Of a DNA stretch of 64,000 bases, positions 26,543 to 35,900 are shown piece after piece. Numbering within the stretch: the first letter of the stretch is position 1; each line of letters starts with the position of its first letter. Position numbers and translations under genes: made by a program. The notes under the pieces are model-generated. The model saw only the letters and a program-made list of their open reading frames with translations, did no database searches and was not told where the DNA came from. Origin of the DNA: Phycisphaerae bacterium (lineage in GTDB: Bacteria; Chloroflexota; Anaerolineae; 4572-78; J111); NCBI GenBank assembly GCA_028285035.1, contig JANQQF010000051.1, positions 53,876 to 117,875 on the forward strand, given 5' to 3'.

Positions 26543-27394
26543 TTAATTGAGCTTGAGGTTGGCTTTGGCTAATTCAGCCTCAAAAGATTTCCGGAGAGTT
26601 GCATCATAACCGATATATTTAGCTGGGTTATAGTAGTGTAGATGATTGCGTGAGAATTCATTATCAGCCCCAAAAGAAAATAGGGCCGCATATTTTCGAT
26701 TAGATACATCTCCGCCAACATGAATTAAGCGAGGATCAAATATAACGCAATTGACAGGTTTTGTTTGCAACCAATGAGGTTCTGTTGGAGGTCGAAGGCC
26801 GAATCTAGAAGGGGTCGTGTGGATCCATAGTCGCCCGTCGGTTCCATCAAGATAGGGTAATCGTGAGCTAATTTGAGGTTGTGGTCGTGGAGAAATCATC
26901 TGCCATAATCGCTTCTCCCAATTTGATAATGGCTGTTCATAACGATGGCTTCCCGGTAGTGCTCCCCACTGAAATTGATTTTCTGAACTCTGGAAATAAA
27001 AGGCAACTCTAACAACTTTATATTGGTTTGCGGTACCATTCCATTCAGGACCAGTGCCATAATGTTTGGACACATTATCGCGATGCCATCCAGAGGCTGG
27101 TTGGTGAGCCCAAACCTTTAATTCAGACTGTTCAGTATAACAAATTGTAGAGGAATCTAGAATTTTTCTTATTATATCATGTAAATCTTTGTTAAAGATT
27201 AATGACCAAAAAGTAGGAGTTACGGATATACCATTCTTTAGATTCCAACGAAATGATCTTTTCTCTAGGTCATGCAAAGGTATATTTGACATCTTTTCTA
27301 AAGATTGAGCGTAGCTTAATGCCTCTTTTTCAGACAATAAATCGTTAATCACAACGTAACCATCTTTTTGAAATTGTATTCTCAAAGATTCCAT
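26543..27394 (-). CDS. Phytanoyl-CoA dioxygenase (PhyH) family protein
   Basis: 283 residues. The Fe(II)/2-oxoglutarate oxygenase signature is present: HxD in GWHRDN, a distal histidine in PRLIHVGG, and a following Arg in NRKYA that could bind 2-oxoglutarate. The N-terminal FQKDGYVVINDLL is typical of PhyH. Bacterial members hydroxylate small molecules, often in natural-product or modified-lipid pathways. It sits 28 bases downstream of a PEP-utilising-enzyme-like gene on the same strand, so the two may act in one pathway. The substrate is unknown. Confidence 0.85.
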   Translation of the reverse strand: MESLRIQFQKDGYVVINDLLSEKEALSYAQSLEKMSNIPLHDLEKRSFRWNLKNGISVTPTFWSLIFNKDLHDIIRKILDSSTICYTEQSELKVWAHQPASGWHRDNVSKHYGTGPEWNGTANQYKVVRVAFYFQSSENQFQWGALPGSHRYEQPLSNWEKRLWQMISPRPQPQISSRLPYLDGTDGRLWIHTTPSRFGLRPPTEPHWLQTKPVNCVIFDPRLIHVGGDVSNRKYAALFSFGADNEFSRNHLHYYNPAKYIGYDATLRKSFEAELAKANLKLN

Positions 27395-27422
27395 AATTTT
27401 CCTCCATATGTTTCATATACGT

Positions 27423-28664
27423 CTATGCAGCTAACTGATAAGACTGGTTAATATCACGATTATTAGCTATGCGTTGATATTCAGCACAACATAAAGAAAT
27501 GTGTTTTAGATGCACCGAGTGTTTTAGAAAGAAAAGTAAATCCTCATACAATGTAAAAAGTGAAACTGGCATATTATGCGCCAGACATGTATTGAGTACT
27601 TGATCAATGTAAGAGACAACAGAACGTTTCCGTGTATCATAGATATGAGCTACTCGCGCATTCCCCCGATCACACCCTAAAACCAGTTGTGTTAAATCTT
27701 TTGTTCCAATATAAACAGAGGTTACTCCCTCATCAATCATAAAGGATAATTCACTAACCGCTGCAGGCGTTTCAACAAAAATCCCCAATCTAATATCATG
27801 GCTACAATGTTTATGGATAAGCTGTTTTACTTGCCTTAGTTCATCCTGATCGTTAACAAAAGGTAACGAGAAGGTAATATTGCTGTAACCTTGACCATAG
27901 AGGTCATCGATTGCTTGCAGTTCAGCAACTAGAAAATCTTCCTCAATCAATAATTGTCTAATGCCATGTAAGCCAAGTTGCGGATTGATCTCTACTTGAG
28001 CGTGGCCCTCTCGAAAGTGACGAAAATCATCTGATCGTATATCAAGACTACGATAATTTAACCATTGTCCTGATTTCATTTTTGTAAGACAGGCACCTAA
28101 ATTTGAAATCAATAATTCAGTTGTTTTACTTGATCCGAAACGTTTGAAAAATGCAAAGGGGCTAATATTTTCTCGCACCCAGATAAACTCTTCTCGTAAG
28201 AAGAACTCATCTACATAAGTGTGATCTAATGAATTGATCCAATCAATATTCTGTTCATTGACAATACTCAACTGAAAATGAATCGGACGATTTTGAATTA
28301 CAGCGGATAGTTCATTATTAGCTCGACTATAGATAGGCTTTGGAATATATCGTTTACCAAAGTAGACTCTGCCTGTAATAGCGTCAAGCGTAAGCTCCTC
28401 ATTTTCAGTAAAGATTTGAGTCGCGTTTTTTATTAAAAAAACGGGTATTCCTAATATCCGACAAATTACTGTCATATGTCCAGTTTTACCACCCTGTTCA
28501 CAAATAACGGCTTGACTGGCTAAGACTTTTGTATAGTCTCCCATCTCAAGTTCTTTGGTAAGAAATATTAGATTAGTGTTCTCCCGTTTTTCAGGAGGAG
28601 TAGTTGTTACCTGACCATAACAAGTCTCGCCACCCGCTAGTACTACACCATTAACGTATCGCAT
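27423..28664 (-). CDS. PEP-utilising enzyme-like protein lacking the ATP-grasp half
   Basis: 413 residues from the ATG at 28664, which follows AAAGGAG; a start at 28688 is less likely. The swivelling phospho-histidine domain is recognisable (EQGGKTGHMTVICRILGIP, with the His of the usual TSHxAIxAR motif kept). The C-terminal half matches the PEP/pyruvate TIM barrel (GIFVETPAAV, VYIGTKDLTQ). The ATP-grasp domain of PEP synthase or PPDK is absent, as in PTS enzyme I, but the EI HPr-binding region is absent too. It may take phosphate from a partner or transfer it to another acceptor. Next to PhyH it may serve a specialised pathway. Confidence 0.75.
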   Translation of the reverse strand: MRYVNGVVLAGGETCYGQVTTTPPEKRENTNLIFLTKELEMGDYTKVLASQAVICEQGGKTGHMTVICRILGIPVFLIKNATQIFTENEELTLDAITGRVYFGKRYIPKPIYSRANNELSAVIQNRPIHFQLSIVNEQNIDWINSLDHTYVDEFFLREEFIWVRENISPFAFFKRFGSSKTTELLISNLGACLTKMKSGQWLNYRSLDIRSDDFRHFREGHAQVEINPQLGLHGIRQLLIEEDFLVAELQAIDDLYGQGYSNITFSLPFVNDQDELRQVKQLIHKHCSHDIRLGIFVETPAAVSELSFMIDEGVTSVYIGTKDLTQLVLGCDRGNARVAHIYDTRKRSVVSYIDQVLNTCLAHNMPVSLFTLYEDLLFFLKHSVHLKHISLCCAEYQRIANNRDINQSYQLAA

Positions 28665-28735
28665 TTTCGCTCCTTTGCCGCTACTCAAAATAACTCTATT
28701 AACCGATACTTATCATCGAGGCTGAATAGGTTTGT

Positions 28736-28960
28736 TTAACGCCACACCGTTGGCTCTGGTCGCTCTAAATGCCCAGCCAACCAATTCGCATGATCCTGTA
28801 ATCTTTCGACCAATTCTTCATTTCCTGCTACAGAAATATCCAGTTTTTCTTGTAACAAACGGAAATCCTGCTTAATTCTTTGAAAACGCCGATAGCTTTC
28901 AGCATCCATCATATATGACCACCGGGTGGTTATACTTCTTTGTTCAAAGGGCGATGACAT
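28736..28960 (-). CDS. Small hypothetical protein, 74 aa
   Basis: Helical, charged protein (AESYRRFQRIKQDFRLLQEKLDI) with a C-terminal tryptophan-containing tail. It is the first gene of the probable operon with the PEP-utilising-like and PhyH genes, 71 bases upstream of the former. I do not recognise it. It could be a carrier or an adaptor; the short length and the operon position are the only clues. Confidence 0.5.
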   Translation of the reverse strand: MSSPFEQRSITTRWSYMMDAESYRRFQRIKQDFRLLQEKLDISVAGNEELVERLQDHANWLAGHLERPEPTVWR

Positions 28961-29057
28961 TACGAATCTCCTAGCAAATTATTTTGATATGATGTAATTT
29001 TTTGTTACTTGACAGTCTAACAGAAAATTTTGCTAGTGTTCTAACAACACTCTTACA

Positions 29058-29087
29058 ATCCCCTTACAACTAAAAATTGTAAGGGAT
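29058..29087. terminator. Hairpin with 11-bp stem downstream of the PIN toxin
   Basis: ATCCCCTTACAA (29058-29069) and TTGTAAGGGAT (29077-29087) pair with one bulged C around a 7-base loop, with ATTTTTATTG following on the plus strand. It lies beyond the 3' end of the toxin gene on the minus strand. It may terminate that operon, although the U-rich side faces the plus strand. Confidence 0.35.
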
Positions 29088-29209
29088 ATTTTTATTGATT
29101 TTTACTTTTGTAGGACAGGGGTAAAAATTCGCATAAATGAGGGGACAAAGAGGATTTAAAGATGGAGTGTTATTCATTTTTGTGATTAGGGAGTGGCTGT
29201 AGAAACCGT

Positions 29210-29647
29210 TTACCCCTTAATCAACTTCAACCCAAACTTCTTGGGATAAATCTTATCAAAACTAAAAATTTTCGGTATTTCAAATCGTTGCATCACAGCC
29301 ACATTGGCACAATCCGTCACACTGGTCCCCTTTTTATCTTGATCTGAAAATATATCTAAAGCCGTCTCTTGGAGCGTTTCGTCGATATGAATGATTGGAA
29401 CATTTCCCCGCTTCATCACCTCAAGAAAAGTACGGGCTAGGTTTTGCCCCACCCGATAGCTCAAAACGGTAGCGGATTCAGCTATGACCAGACTGGTCGT
29501 TACGAACTGTACCTTCTTTTTGGCTAGAGACTGTAAAATTTCATTGGCTCGATTGAAGTGAGCATCATCGGGATTGACCTGACCGACGAAGGCATCACTA
29601 TCTATTAAGACCTGAAATCTATTCTTCAGTTGGTCGCCATGCGCCAT
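29210..29647 (-). CDS. PIN-domain toxin (VapC-like)
   Basis: About 145 residues from the ATG at 29647; 29656 and 29683 are alternatives because the start overlaps the antitoxin end. The PIN-fold acidic residues are present: VLIDSDAF (Asp16), VIAES (Glu57), TDCANV (Asp112) and SFDKIY (Asp131), which together bind Mg for RNA cleavage in VapC-type toxins. The upstream overlapping RHH-like gene is the usual antitoxin partner. Transcription runs antitoxin then toxin. Confidence 0.85.
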   Translation of the reverse strand: MAHGDQLKNRFQVLIDSDAFVGQVNPDDAHFNRANEILQSLAKKKVQFVTTSLVIAESATVLSYRVGQNLARTFLEVMKRGNVPIIHIDETLQETALDIFSDQDKKGTSVTDCANVAVMQRFEIPKIFSFDKIYPKKFGLKLIKG

Positions 29648-29882
29648 TGTCTCCATAAATATCATTGATGGTTGTCGAGACATCGGTCAAACCTTTTGGC
29701 CCGATGCCCTGCAACTCCAGCAAATCTTGATACATTTGATCGGTTCGCCCTTGTTCCTGATCGATTAAGGCTTTGTCCAATAACTCCCGAATAAAATCAG
29801 AAATTGCTTGTTGTTTGTACTGTGCAGCCAGCACCAGACGTTGGTGTAAGGGAGGTGGTAAGGTGAGAGACGTTCTAATCAT
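29619..29882 (-). CDS. Ribbon-helix-helix-like antitoxin
   Basis: 87 residues. The N-terminus (RTSLTLPPPLHQRLVLAAQYKQQAISDFIRELL) has the beta-strand-helix-helix pattern of RHH DNA-binding antitoxins. The acidic C-terminus would wrap the toxin. Its 3' end overlaps the PIN gene by about 29 bases, implying translational coupling. It is divergent from the tyrosine recombinase. Confidence 0.8.
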   Translation of the reverse strand: MIRTSLTLPPPLHQRLVLAAQYKQQAISDFIRELLDKALIDQEQGRTDQMYQDLLELQGIGPKGLTDVSTTINDIYGDNGAWRPTEE

Positions 29883-30043
29883 ATAAGCGATGATAACACA
29901 CCGTCTTTTGGTGTATCAAGGGGTGTTTGCTGCTCATATGCGCGATTGCGATTGATGCTTATGCAAGCGAAAAACACCAACCGCAAGCCACCAATGATTA
30001 CACCAACATATTGCACCTTTATCGCCTTTCGTAAAGCTGATAG

Positions 30044-30077
30044 AATAGGACTCATAAAGGACGTTATGAGTCCTATT
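30044..30077. other. Perfect 14-6-14 inverted repeat, candidate recombinase core site
   Basis: AATAGGACTCATAA (30044-30057), spacer AGGACG, TTATGAGTCCTATT (30064-30077). The right arm ends 10 bases before the tyrosine recombinase start. Two inverted arms around a 6-base spacer is the layout of tyrosine-recombinase core sites (dif has 11-6-11). It could also be an operator or a transcription-blocking hairpin. Confidence 0.55.
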
Positions 30078-30087
30078 CGCATTTTCA

Positions 30088-31062
30088 ATGAAACTCCTCA
30101 TCCCAACCACCAACACGACACTACAAACCCTAAATCCAAGCAAGGTTCCGGCTTTGATCGCCAAAGTGGGTGAACGGGCTGTTCATCGTTACATTGAATT
30201 TTTTACGGCCAATATTCGGAACGCCAATACCCGGAATGCGTATGCGGTCGCGGTCAACCACTTTGCGGATTGGTGTGAAGTTTGTGGCTTGCAGTTACAT
30301 CAACTCAACCCAACGGTGATTGCCTTGTATGTAGAACAATTGGGGCAAGAGGTTTCCGCCCCAACGGTTAAACAACATTTAGCGGCCATTCGGATGTTGT
30401 TTGACTATTTGGTGATTGGTCAGATTATGCCCACCAATCCAGCCACCGCAGTTCGTGGCCCCAAGCACGTGGTAAAAAAGGGCAAAACACCTGTCTTGAC
30501 CCCATCAGATACCCGCACCCTACTCGACTCGATTGATACTCGAACCATTGCTGGGTTGCGAGATCGAGCCTTGATCGGGGTGATGGTATACAGCTTTGCC
30601 CGGGTTAGTGCAGTGCTTCAGATGAATGTAGAGGATTACTTTTTTGTGGGGCGGCGAGGCTGGTTTCGTTTGCACGAAAAAGGTGGAAAGTATCACGAAG
30701 TACCCACCCATCATACGGTGGTGGCCTATTTAGAGGATTATCTTGAGGTAGCTGGTATTCGGGATCAGAAAAGGACACCCCTGTTTCGTTCCCTTACTCC
30801 AAAACGAATCATATCTGAACGGAAGATGCGCCGTCGCCACGTCCTAAAAATGGTCAAACGACGGGTGAATCGAGTCGGTTTGCCTGAGGCGATTTGTAAT
30901 CACAGCTTTCGAGCGACAGGGATCACTGCGTACCTGTCAGAAGGCGGGTCACTTGAGATTGCCCAACAAATCGCCGCCCACGAATCACCTCGCACCACCA
31001 AGTTATATGACCGTCGCAGTGACGATATTTCCCTCGATGAAATCGAGCGCATTCGCATCTAA
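30088..31062 (+). CDS. Tyrosine recombinase/integrase
   Basis: 324 residues. The N-terminal SAM-like core-binding domain (about 30-125) precedes the catalytic domain with Arg172 (SFARVSAVLQM), Lys198, His272-Arg275 (HSFRATGITAYL), His298 and Tyr307 (TTKLYDRR). That is the complete catalytic set, so it should be active. It lies just after a 14-6-14 inverted repeat and divergent from the toxin-antitoxin pair, as in mobile cassettes or small integrative units. No target or second att copy was found. The ATG at 30088 lacks a clear Shine-Dalgarno. Confidence 0.9.
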   Translation: MKLLIPTTNTTLQTLNPSKVPALIAKVGERAVHRYIEFFTANIRNANTRNAYAVAVNHFADWCEVCGLQLHQLNPTVIALYVEQLGQEVSAPTVKQHLAAIRMLFDYLVIGQIMPTNPATAVRGPKHVVKKGKTPVLTPSDTRTLLDSIDTRTIAGLRDRALIGVMVYSFARVSAVLQMNVEDYFFVGRRGWFRLHEKGGKYHEVPTHHTVVAYLEDYLEVAGIRDQKRTPLFRSLTPKRIISERKMRRRHVLKMVKRRVNRVGLPEAICNHSFRATGITAYLSEGGSLEIAQQIAAHESPRTTKLYDRRSDDISLDEIERIRI

Positions 31063-31079
31063 TCGAGGTGTTCATTTAT

Positions 31080-31310
31080 ATGAAAGCTACCCTACACTCA
31101 CAAAAGCGCACCTTCATTTTCAGTGGTTCTATGTTCAAATATGAGGATCGCGTTGAGCAGCTTGCCGCTCAGGTCCTCCACCCCAAGTTCGATGTGGTTG
31201 TTGTTATCAATTCCAAGCTGGCAAAACAGGCTCAGTTCTTGACGACGGTAGCGAAACGATTAAATCAAAGAAAGCATCGAGTTAAGATTTGGGAGCCTCG
31301 ACATCCTTAG
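31080..31310 (+). CDS. Hypothetical protein, 76 aa
   Basis: Starts at the ATG 31080 with GAGGTG six to eleven bases upstream and 17 bases after the integrase stop. The frame also allows a GTG at 31068. The sequence is basic, with a central beta-like FDVVVVINSKLA and a Lys/Arg-rich C-terminus (KRLNQRKHRVKIWEPRHP). It could be a small nucleic-acid-associated partner of the integrase. I do not recognise it. Confidence 0.5.
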   Translation: MKATLHSQKRTFIFSGSMFKYEDRVEQLAAQVLHPKFDVVVVINSKLAKQAQFLTTVAKRLNQRKHRVKIWEPRHP

Positions 31311-31410
31311 GCTATTATTTGTGATGTAAATCTTTTAGTGACCAAAATAACTAAAAGGTTATATCAGCAGGTAAATTCAAGACTAGTAATGAAACAAGAT
31401 AGTCCATAAA

Positions 31411-31959
31411 TTATTCATTTTGACTTAAATATTTTTCAGCAAGGTGATATGCTGCAACAACAAAAATATTATGTACCTCCCCTTGTATAATCTTATTACC
31501 AAAATTATTAAAAGATACCCATTCAGTTTCAAAGAGTTCTTCAGGATCGGGTTTAGGATCAGATATTTCGTTAAAGACTTCTGCTATAAACACATGAACT
31601 TTAGTTGTTAGCCAACCCGGATCTGCATCCAACACACCAATTGGGGCCAAATTACCGATGGATAGTCCCGTCTCTTCTAGAAATTCACGCCTAGCAGCAT
31701 TCATAGGGCTTTCTTTATCATTCACTCTACCAGCGGGAAATTTATATCCGATTGCTTGAACGCCTCTTTCGAACTCCCTCATTATCATTGTTCTGCCATC
31801 AGATGTTATAGGGACAATTAAAACTATGTCAGGTTTTTCAACGATATAATAATCTGGAATAAGGTTACCATTAGGCAAAAGGAACTCTCTTTTTGACAGT
31901 TTAATCCATCGATTGTCTAAGATGTATTCAGATTTTAATTGCTTCCAAGGTTTCAACAT
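31411..31959 (-). CDS. Nudix hydrolase
   Basis: 182 residues. A complete Nudix box at residues 77-99 (GRVNDKESPMNAARREFLEETGL) carries the REx2EExG catalytic core. Nudix enzymes cleave nucleoside diphosphates linked to another group; sequence around it (LIVPITSDGRTMIMREFERGVQ) resembles the ADP-sugar pyrophosphatase group. It overlaps the epimerase gene by seven bases and is the second gene of that operon, so it may act on a nucleotide-sugar. The substrate is inferred from class only. Confidence 0.85.
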   Translation of the reverse strand: MLKPWKQLKSEYILDNRWIKLSKREFLLPNGNLIPDYYIVEKPDIVLIVPITSDGRTMIMREFERGVQAIGYKFPAGRVNDKESPMNAARREFLEETGLSIGNLAPIGVLDADPGWLTTKVHVFIAEVFNEISDPKPDPEELFETEWVSFNNFGNKIIQGEVHNIFVVAAYHLAEKYLSQNE

Positions 31960-32849
31960 GGAGAACCACCTTCGTTATTGATTTTGATAGAAATCTCTTC
32001 TAAGCCTTTTTGTAGGTTTATTGGCATCCACCCCAGCTTTTGTATTGCTTTAGCAGAAGACATATAAGGTAAACTTGAAACTTCTCGTTTTGAAGGGTCA
32101 AATTGTATATTTACGTTAAACAAAGAAGAGCACATACCGGCTAAGTCCTGTACAGTTGTCTGTTCAGGGGAGATTAAATTGTATACGCCGGGTTCTGCAT
32201 CTAAAGCCAAGAGACAGCCATTAACGATGTCACCTATGTACGTATATTGATTTTTTCTATTCCCAGTCCCCCATATATCAACAACTCCGCCAGTCAAACC
32301 AGCTTGAATGAGATCACCAACTAAATTAGAGGCCCCTATTCCATATATCGAACCAAAACGTAAAGATACGGTATTAACAGCAAAATAAACACTGTAGTGT
32401 GACATTAGTTGTTCTGCAAGATACTTTGATCCACCAAAGACATTTGCTTGATCTAAATTGATAGTTGTTTCCTCGTGAACTTCTGTTATTGTTGGATTTA
32501 TACCTATATAAACGTAAAAACTACTTGCCATAATCACTTTGTGAATTTCTAATTGCTTCGCAGACTCAAGAATATTAAGAGTTCCTTGAGTCTGCAATTT
32601 CCAGCTAACAAATGGCTTTTTTCTCGCGCTACCTTGTACCGCCCCAGCTAGGTGAAAAATAACATCAACATCCTTAAGTGTTTGACTTAATTCCGAAAAA
32701 TTGAGAACATCTACTGGTTTTTGACTTGTATCAGCTTTTTGTTGTATGTCAATCTCAATAACAGATAACCCCATATTCTTCAGCCTCTTAACTAATTCCT
32801 GGCCGACAAATCCCGAACTTCCTGTTACAGCAATTTTTGAATAATTCAT
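31953..32849 (-). CDS. NAD-dependent epimerase/dehydratase (extended SDR) with Tyr-to-Phe change
   Basis: 298 residues. The NAD-binding motif GSSGFVG is at 10-16 and the fold continues through HLAGAVQG and ASSFYVY. At the usual YxxxK site the sequence is NVFGGSKYLAEQ, with Phe138 in place of the catalytic Tyr while Lys142 is kept. The family normally epimerises or dehydrates nucleotide-sugars; without the Tyr the usual chemistry should be weak, so a binding or altered role is possible. It is the first gene of the epimerase-Nudix pair. Confidence 0.8.
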   Translation of the reverse strand: MNYSKIAVTGSSGFVGQELVKRLKNMGLSVIEIDIQQKADTSQKPVDVLNFSELSQTLKDVDVIFHLAGAVQGSARKKPFVSWKLQTQGTLNILESAKQLEIHKVIMASSFYVYIGINPTITEVHEETTINLDQANVFGGSKYLAEQLMSHYSVYFAVNTVSLRFGSIYGIGASNLVGDLIQAGLTGGVVDIWGTGNRKNQYTYIGDIVNGCLLALDAEPGVYNLISPEQTTVQDLAGMCSSLFNVNIQFDPSKREVSSLPYMSSAKAIQKLGWMPINLQKGLEEISIKINNEGGSPC

Positions 32850-32908
32850 ATAAAATCCTTTGTCTGAAATGAATAAGACATTTATAAAATTATGTAGTAC
32901 TAATTATA

Positions 32909-35900
32909 CTATGGCGTAAACTGAACCGTACTCGCTGCGGGATTAGTGGTTCCAGTCAGGCTATCGATATATTCAACTCGAATACGACCAACCCCACCAT
33001 TTCCACCGCTTGCACCGTTAGGGCTATCTGGCACAAAGCCATCCCCCCCCAATGCTTCAACTAAATTTGTACCAAGAGTTGCGGTTTGAGCTTTGATAAA
33101 GACGGTTCCGCCAGAACCGCCACCACCGCCACCGACAATACTTCCAGCTGGTTCTTGTTGCCCATCAGCTCCATTAACTTGAATGGTACCAGTATTATTT
33201 ACAACAATATTAGCACTAAAGATGATAACAGCGCCGCCACCAGCACCACCTTTTGAGGCATTCCCTGACCAGTCACCCCCTGCACCACCGCCTGATCCTA
33301 GGAAAATACGGCTCATATCTGCATTCCCATAACTCTCTCCGCCTAAACCAGCAGGTTTATTCCTTGTCTCTCCATCCTCTCCAGGTGTGCCATATCCACC
33401 ACCGCCACCACCACCCCGCAAACTGGGAGGTTCCACTGACTCAGAGGTCCCTCCACCTCCACCGTGTGGGCTGTTATTGATTGCGCAGGTTGCAGAACTG
33501 ATATAGCTTTCCCCATATTGGCCAAAATTACCAGGGCAACTTGAACTATATTTTGTTCCCCCACCATGAAAGCCGATTGGTGGTCCACCTGGAGTGTCAT
33601 CTGCTTCAATTCTAGTGCTCGAACCATTAATAGTACCATCAATAGTGACCGTTCCATCAGCTAAAAAAGCCAATATTCCACCTGTATTTCCATTCCAGCC
33701 TTTGACATTCCATCTCTTACCACTCTCAACTGTGACATCTGTATACTGTTTCAAGACCAAGACTTGGCCTTTTGAAACTCCTGATGAGTAATCATAATCA
33801 AGCGGATCAACGGTCGTTATAGTACCTTCAGCATAGGATGCAATCTCATTAATTTCATAGAAACCAGCCTTAGTATTTTGCATCTGTATAATCAAAATTT
33901 TCTGACCCGCACTAAAGTCAGGATTTGTTGCGTTGAGGATGTTTGTACCAGCTAAGCCTGTTGCTACAGAATCGATAGGTATATCATTTGTGTCAGTCGA
34001 AATTGTTAACGGACCATCACGTCCATCGCCAAAAATGGCTGGGGCAGTGACAGATATGTAGCCTGATTTCACTTCTGTATCTGTTCCATTTGGACCTGAA
34101 ACTGTTAGGGTTACATCATAAGTACCAGCCTCATTATAGGTGTGCTGTGGATTCTGATCGGTACTGCTATTACCATCCCCAAAGTTCCACTGCCAACTAT
34201 CGATTTGACCAGAGGACTGGTCATTAAAGTTAACGGTAAATGGCATATGACCTGATGTTGTATCAGCTTGAAAATCAGCCGTTGGGTCACTTTGGCCAGT
34301 TACGATGACATAGCTTGACTTGATTTCTGTGGCACCCCCTTCAGATCCACTAACAGTTAGAATAACGTTATAAACGCCAGGGTTAGTGTAGGTGTGTTGC
34401 GGATTTTGGGCCGTACTTGTCCCGCCATCGCCAAAATCCCAGATCCATTCTGTAACTTGCCCAATGGATTGATCGGTGAAGGAGACCGTTAGTGGCGTAT
34501 CACCATTCAACGGGGTTGCATCAAAAGCAGCCGTTGGCCCGGTCTCACTCACGACAATGTACCCATTCTTAGTTTTGGTATCACTCTCTCCTGAACCAGA
34601 GACAGTCAGGCTGACACTAAAAGTACCCAATGTGGTGTAGGTGTGTTGTGGATGCTGTTGGGTGCTCGTATTCCCATCGCCAAAATCCCATTGCCAACTG
34701 GTAGTCTCGCCCGTTGATTGGTCATTGAAAATAACGGTTAATGGCGATTTACCCTTTACAGGAAGACCATTAAAGGCAGCGTTAATCTCGGCCCCAGGTT
34801 CTGAGGTTGGGGTTGGGGCTATAGTTGGCACGGGTGTTGGGGTTGCGACAGAGCCGCCACTTCCCTTCAAAATTATAGGTAGATAGAGGGTACTATTGAT
34901 CGTTGGTGGGCCGGTACCCGTTTCATAGAAAGAAACCGTATATATTGTACGACATCCGCCCACGTTAGGATTCCAATGTTTTACCAATAAGTAATAGATA
35001 CCATCGGCTGGTGCAGTCCAATCAATCCGAGAGGCTAACGTGTCATCATAATCGTCATTTGAGGCTAGCAGCGTGGTGCTATCTGTATCATACAAATATA
35101 GGTAGGTATCTGCACTGAGGCCTAAATTCGAGGTTTCAAGGATATAGGCTACCCCGCCAGATGCCTGTACTTGAAGCCAATCTTCATCAGCTAGGGCGTG
35201 GAAATTGCGGGTTTGGAAATCACCCGGTGTTAATAAGATTGGGGCTGAGGTCAAGTCGCTACTTTCGTTAGCATCAGGAGCAGCGATACAAATTTCAGTG
35301 CCAAAGGTTGAAATATTGTTGCTGTCGTCAGGCTCTGAGACCACCCCAGTGGAGTCAACTTGACTAAAGAGGGTGGTCGATATTTCTTCCATTGCCGATA
35401 ATAAACTCACTTGGCTGAGGCTGCCTAAGCTACCCAGATCATTGATGACCGTTGTCAGCGTAATACTTTCGCCAGCGGCAATCGGATCATTGACCAAAAA
35501 GTCGATGGTTTGGAAGAAATCGTTGGGGCCACCAGGCAGATGGTCGACATAGAAATGGGTATAAAATCCATTGGTGGTCGAGGCATCCCCTTCATTTTTG
35601 ACCAGCGCCTGAATGATAACCCCACTTTCAAAGGTGACGCCATCCACCGGATAGGTCGTTAATGATTGAAGCACTAAGTCGGAGGTGGTTCCTGCGGCCC
35701 CTGGGGGGAGGATGACACTCCCAGCGGCCACGGTGGGATCAATCTCCTTGCGGCTGAGCGGGAATTCCGTCCGGGCGATGTTTGACACTCGGACGTGCTG
35801 CATTTGACCGGGGAAAGGATTGGTCCCCGGCCAATTTGTGACCCCACCCAGTTTGAAAGGCGCATTGCTGTTATTGGGTGTATGATTTTCTGTCTTTTGG

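Noticed and set aside
29210..29683. Longer start for the PIN toxin at 29683
   Set aside because: Those extra codons are out-of-frame antitoxin coding sequence; the ATG at 29647 or 29656 places the PIN fold in normal length.
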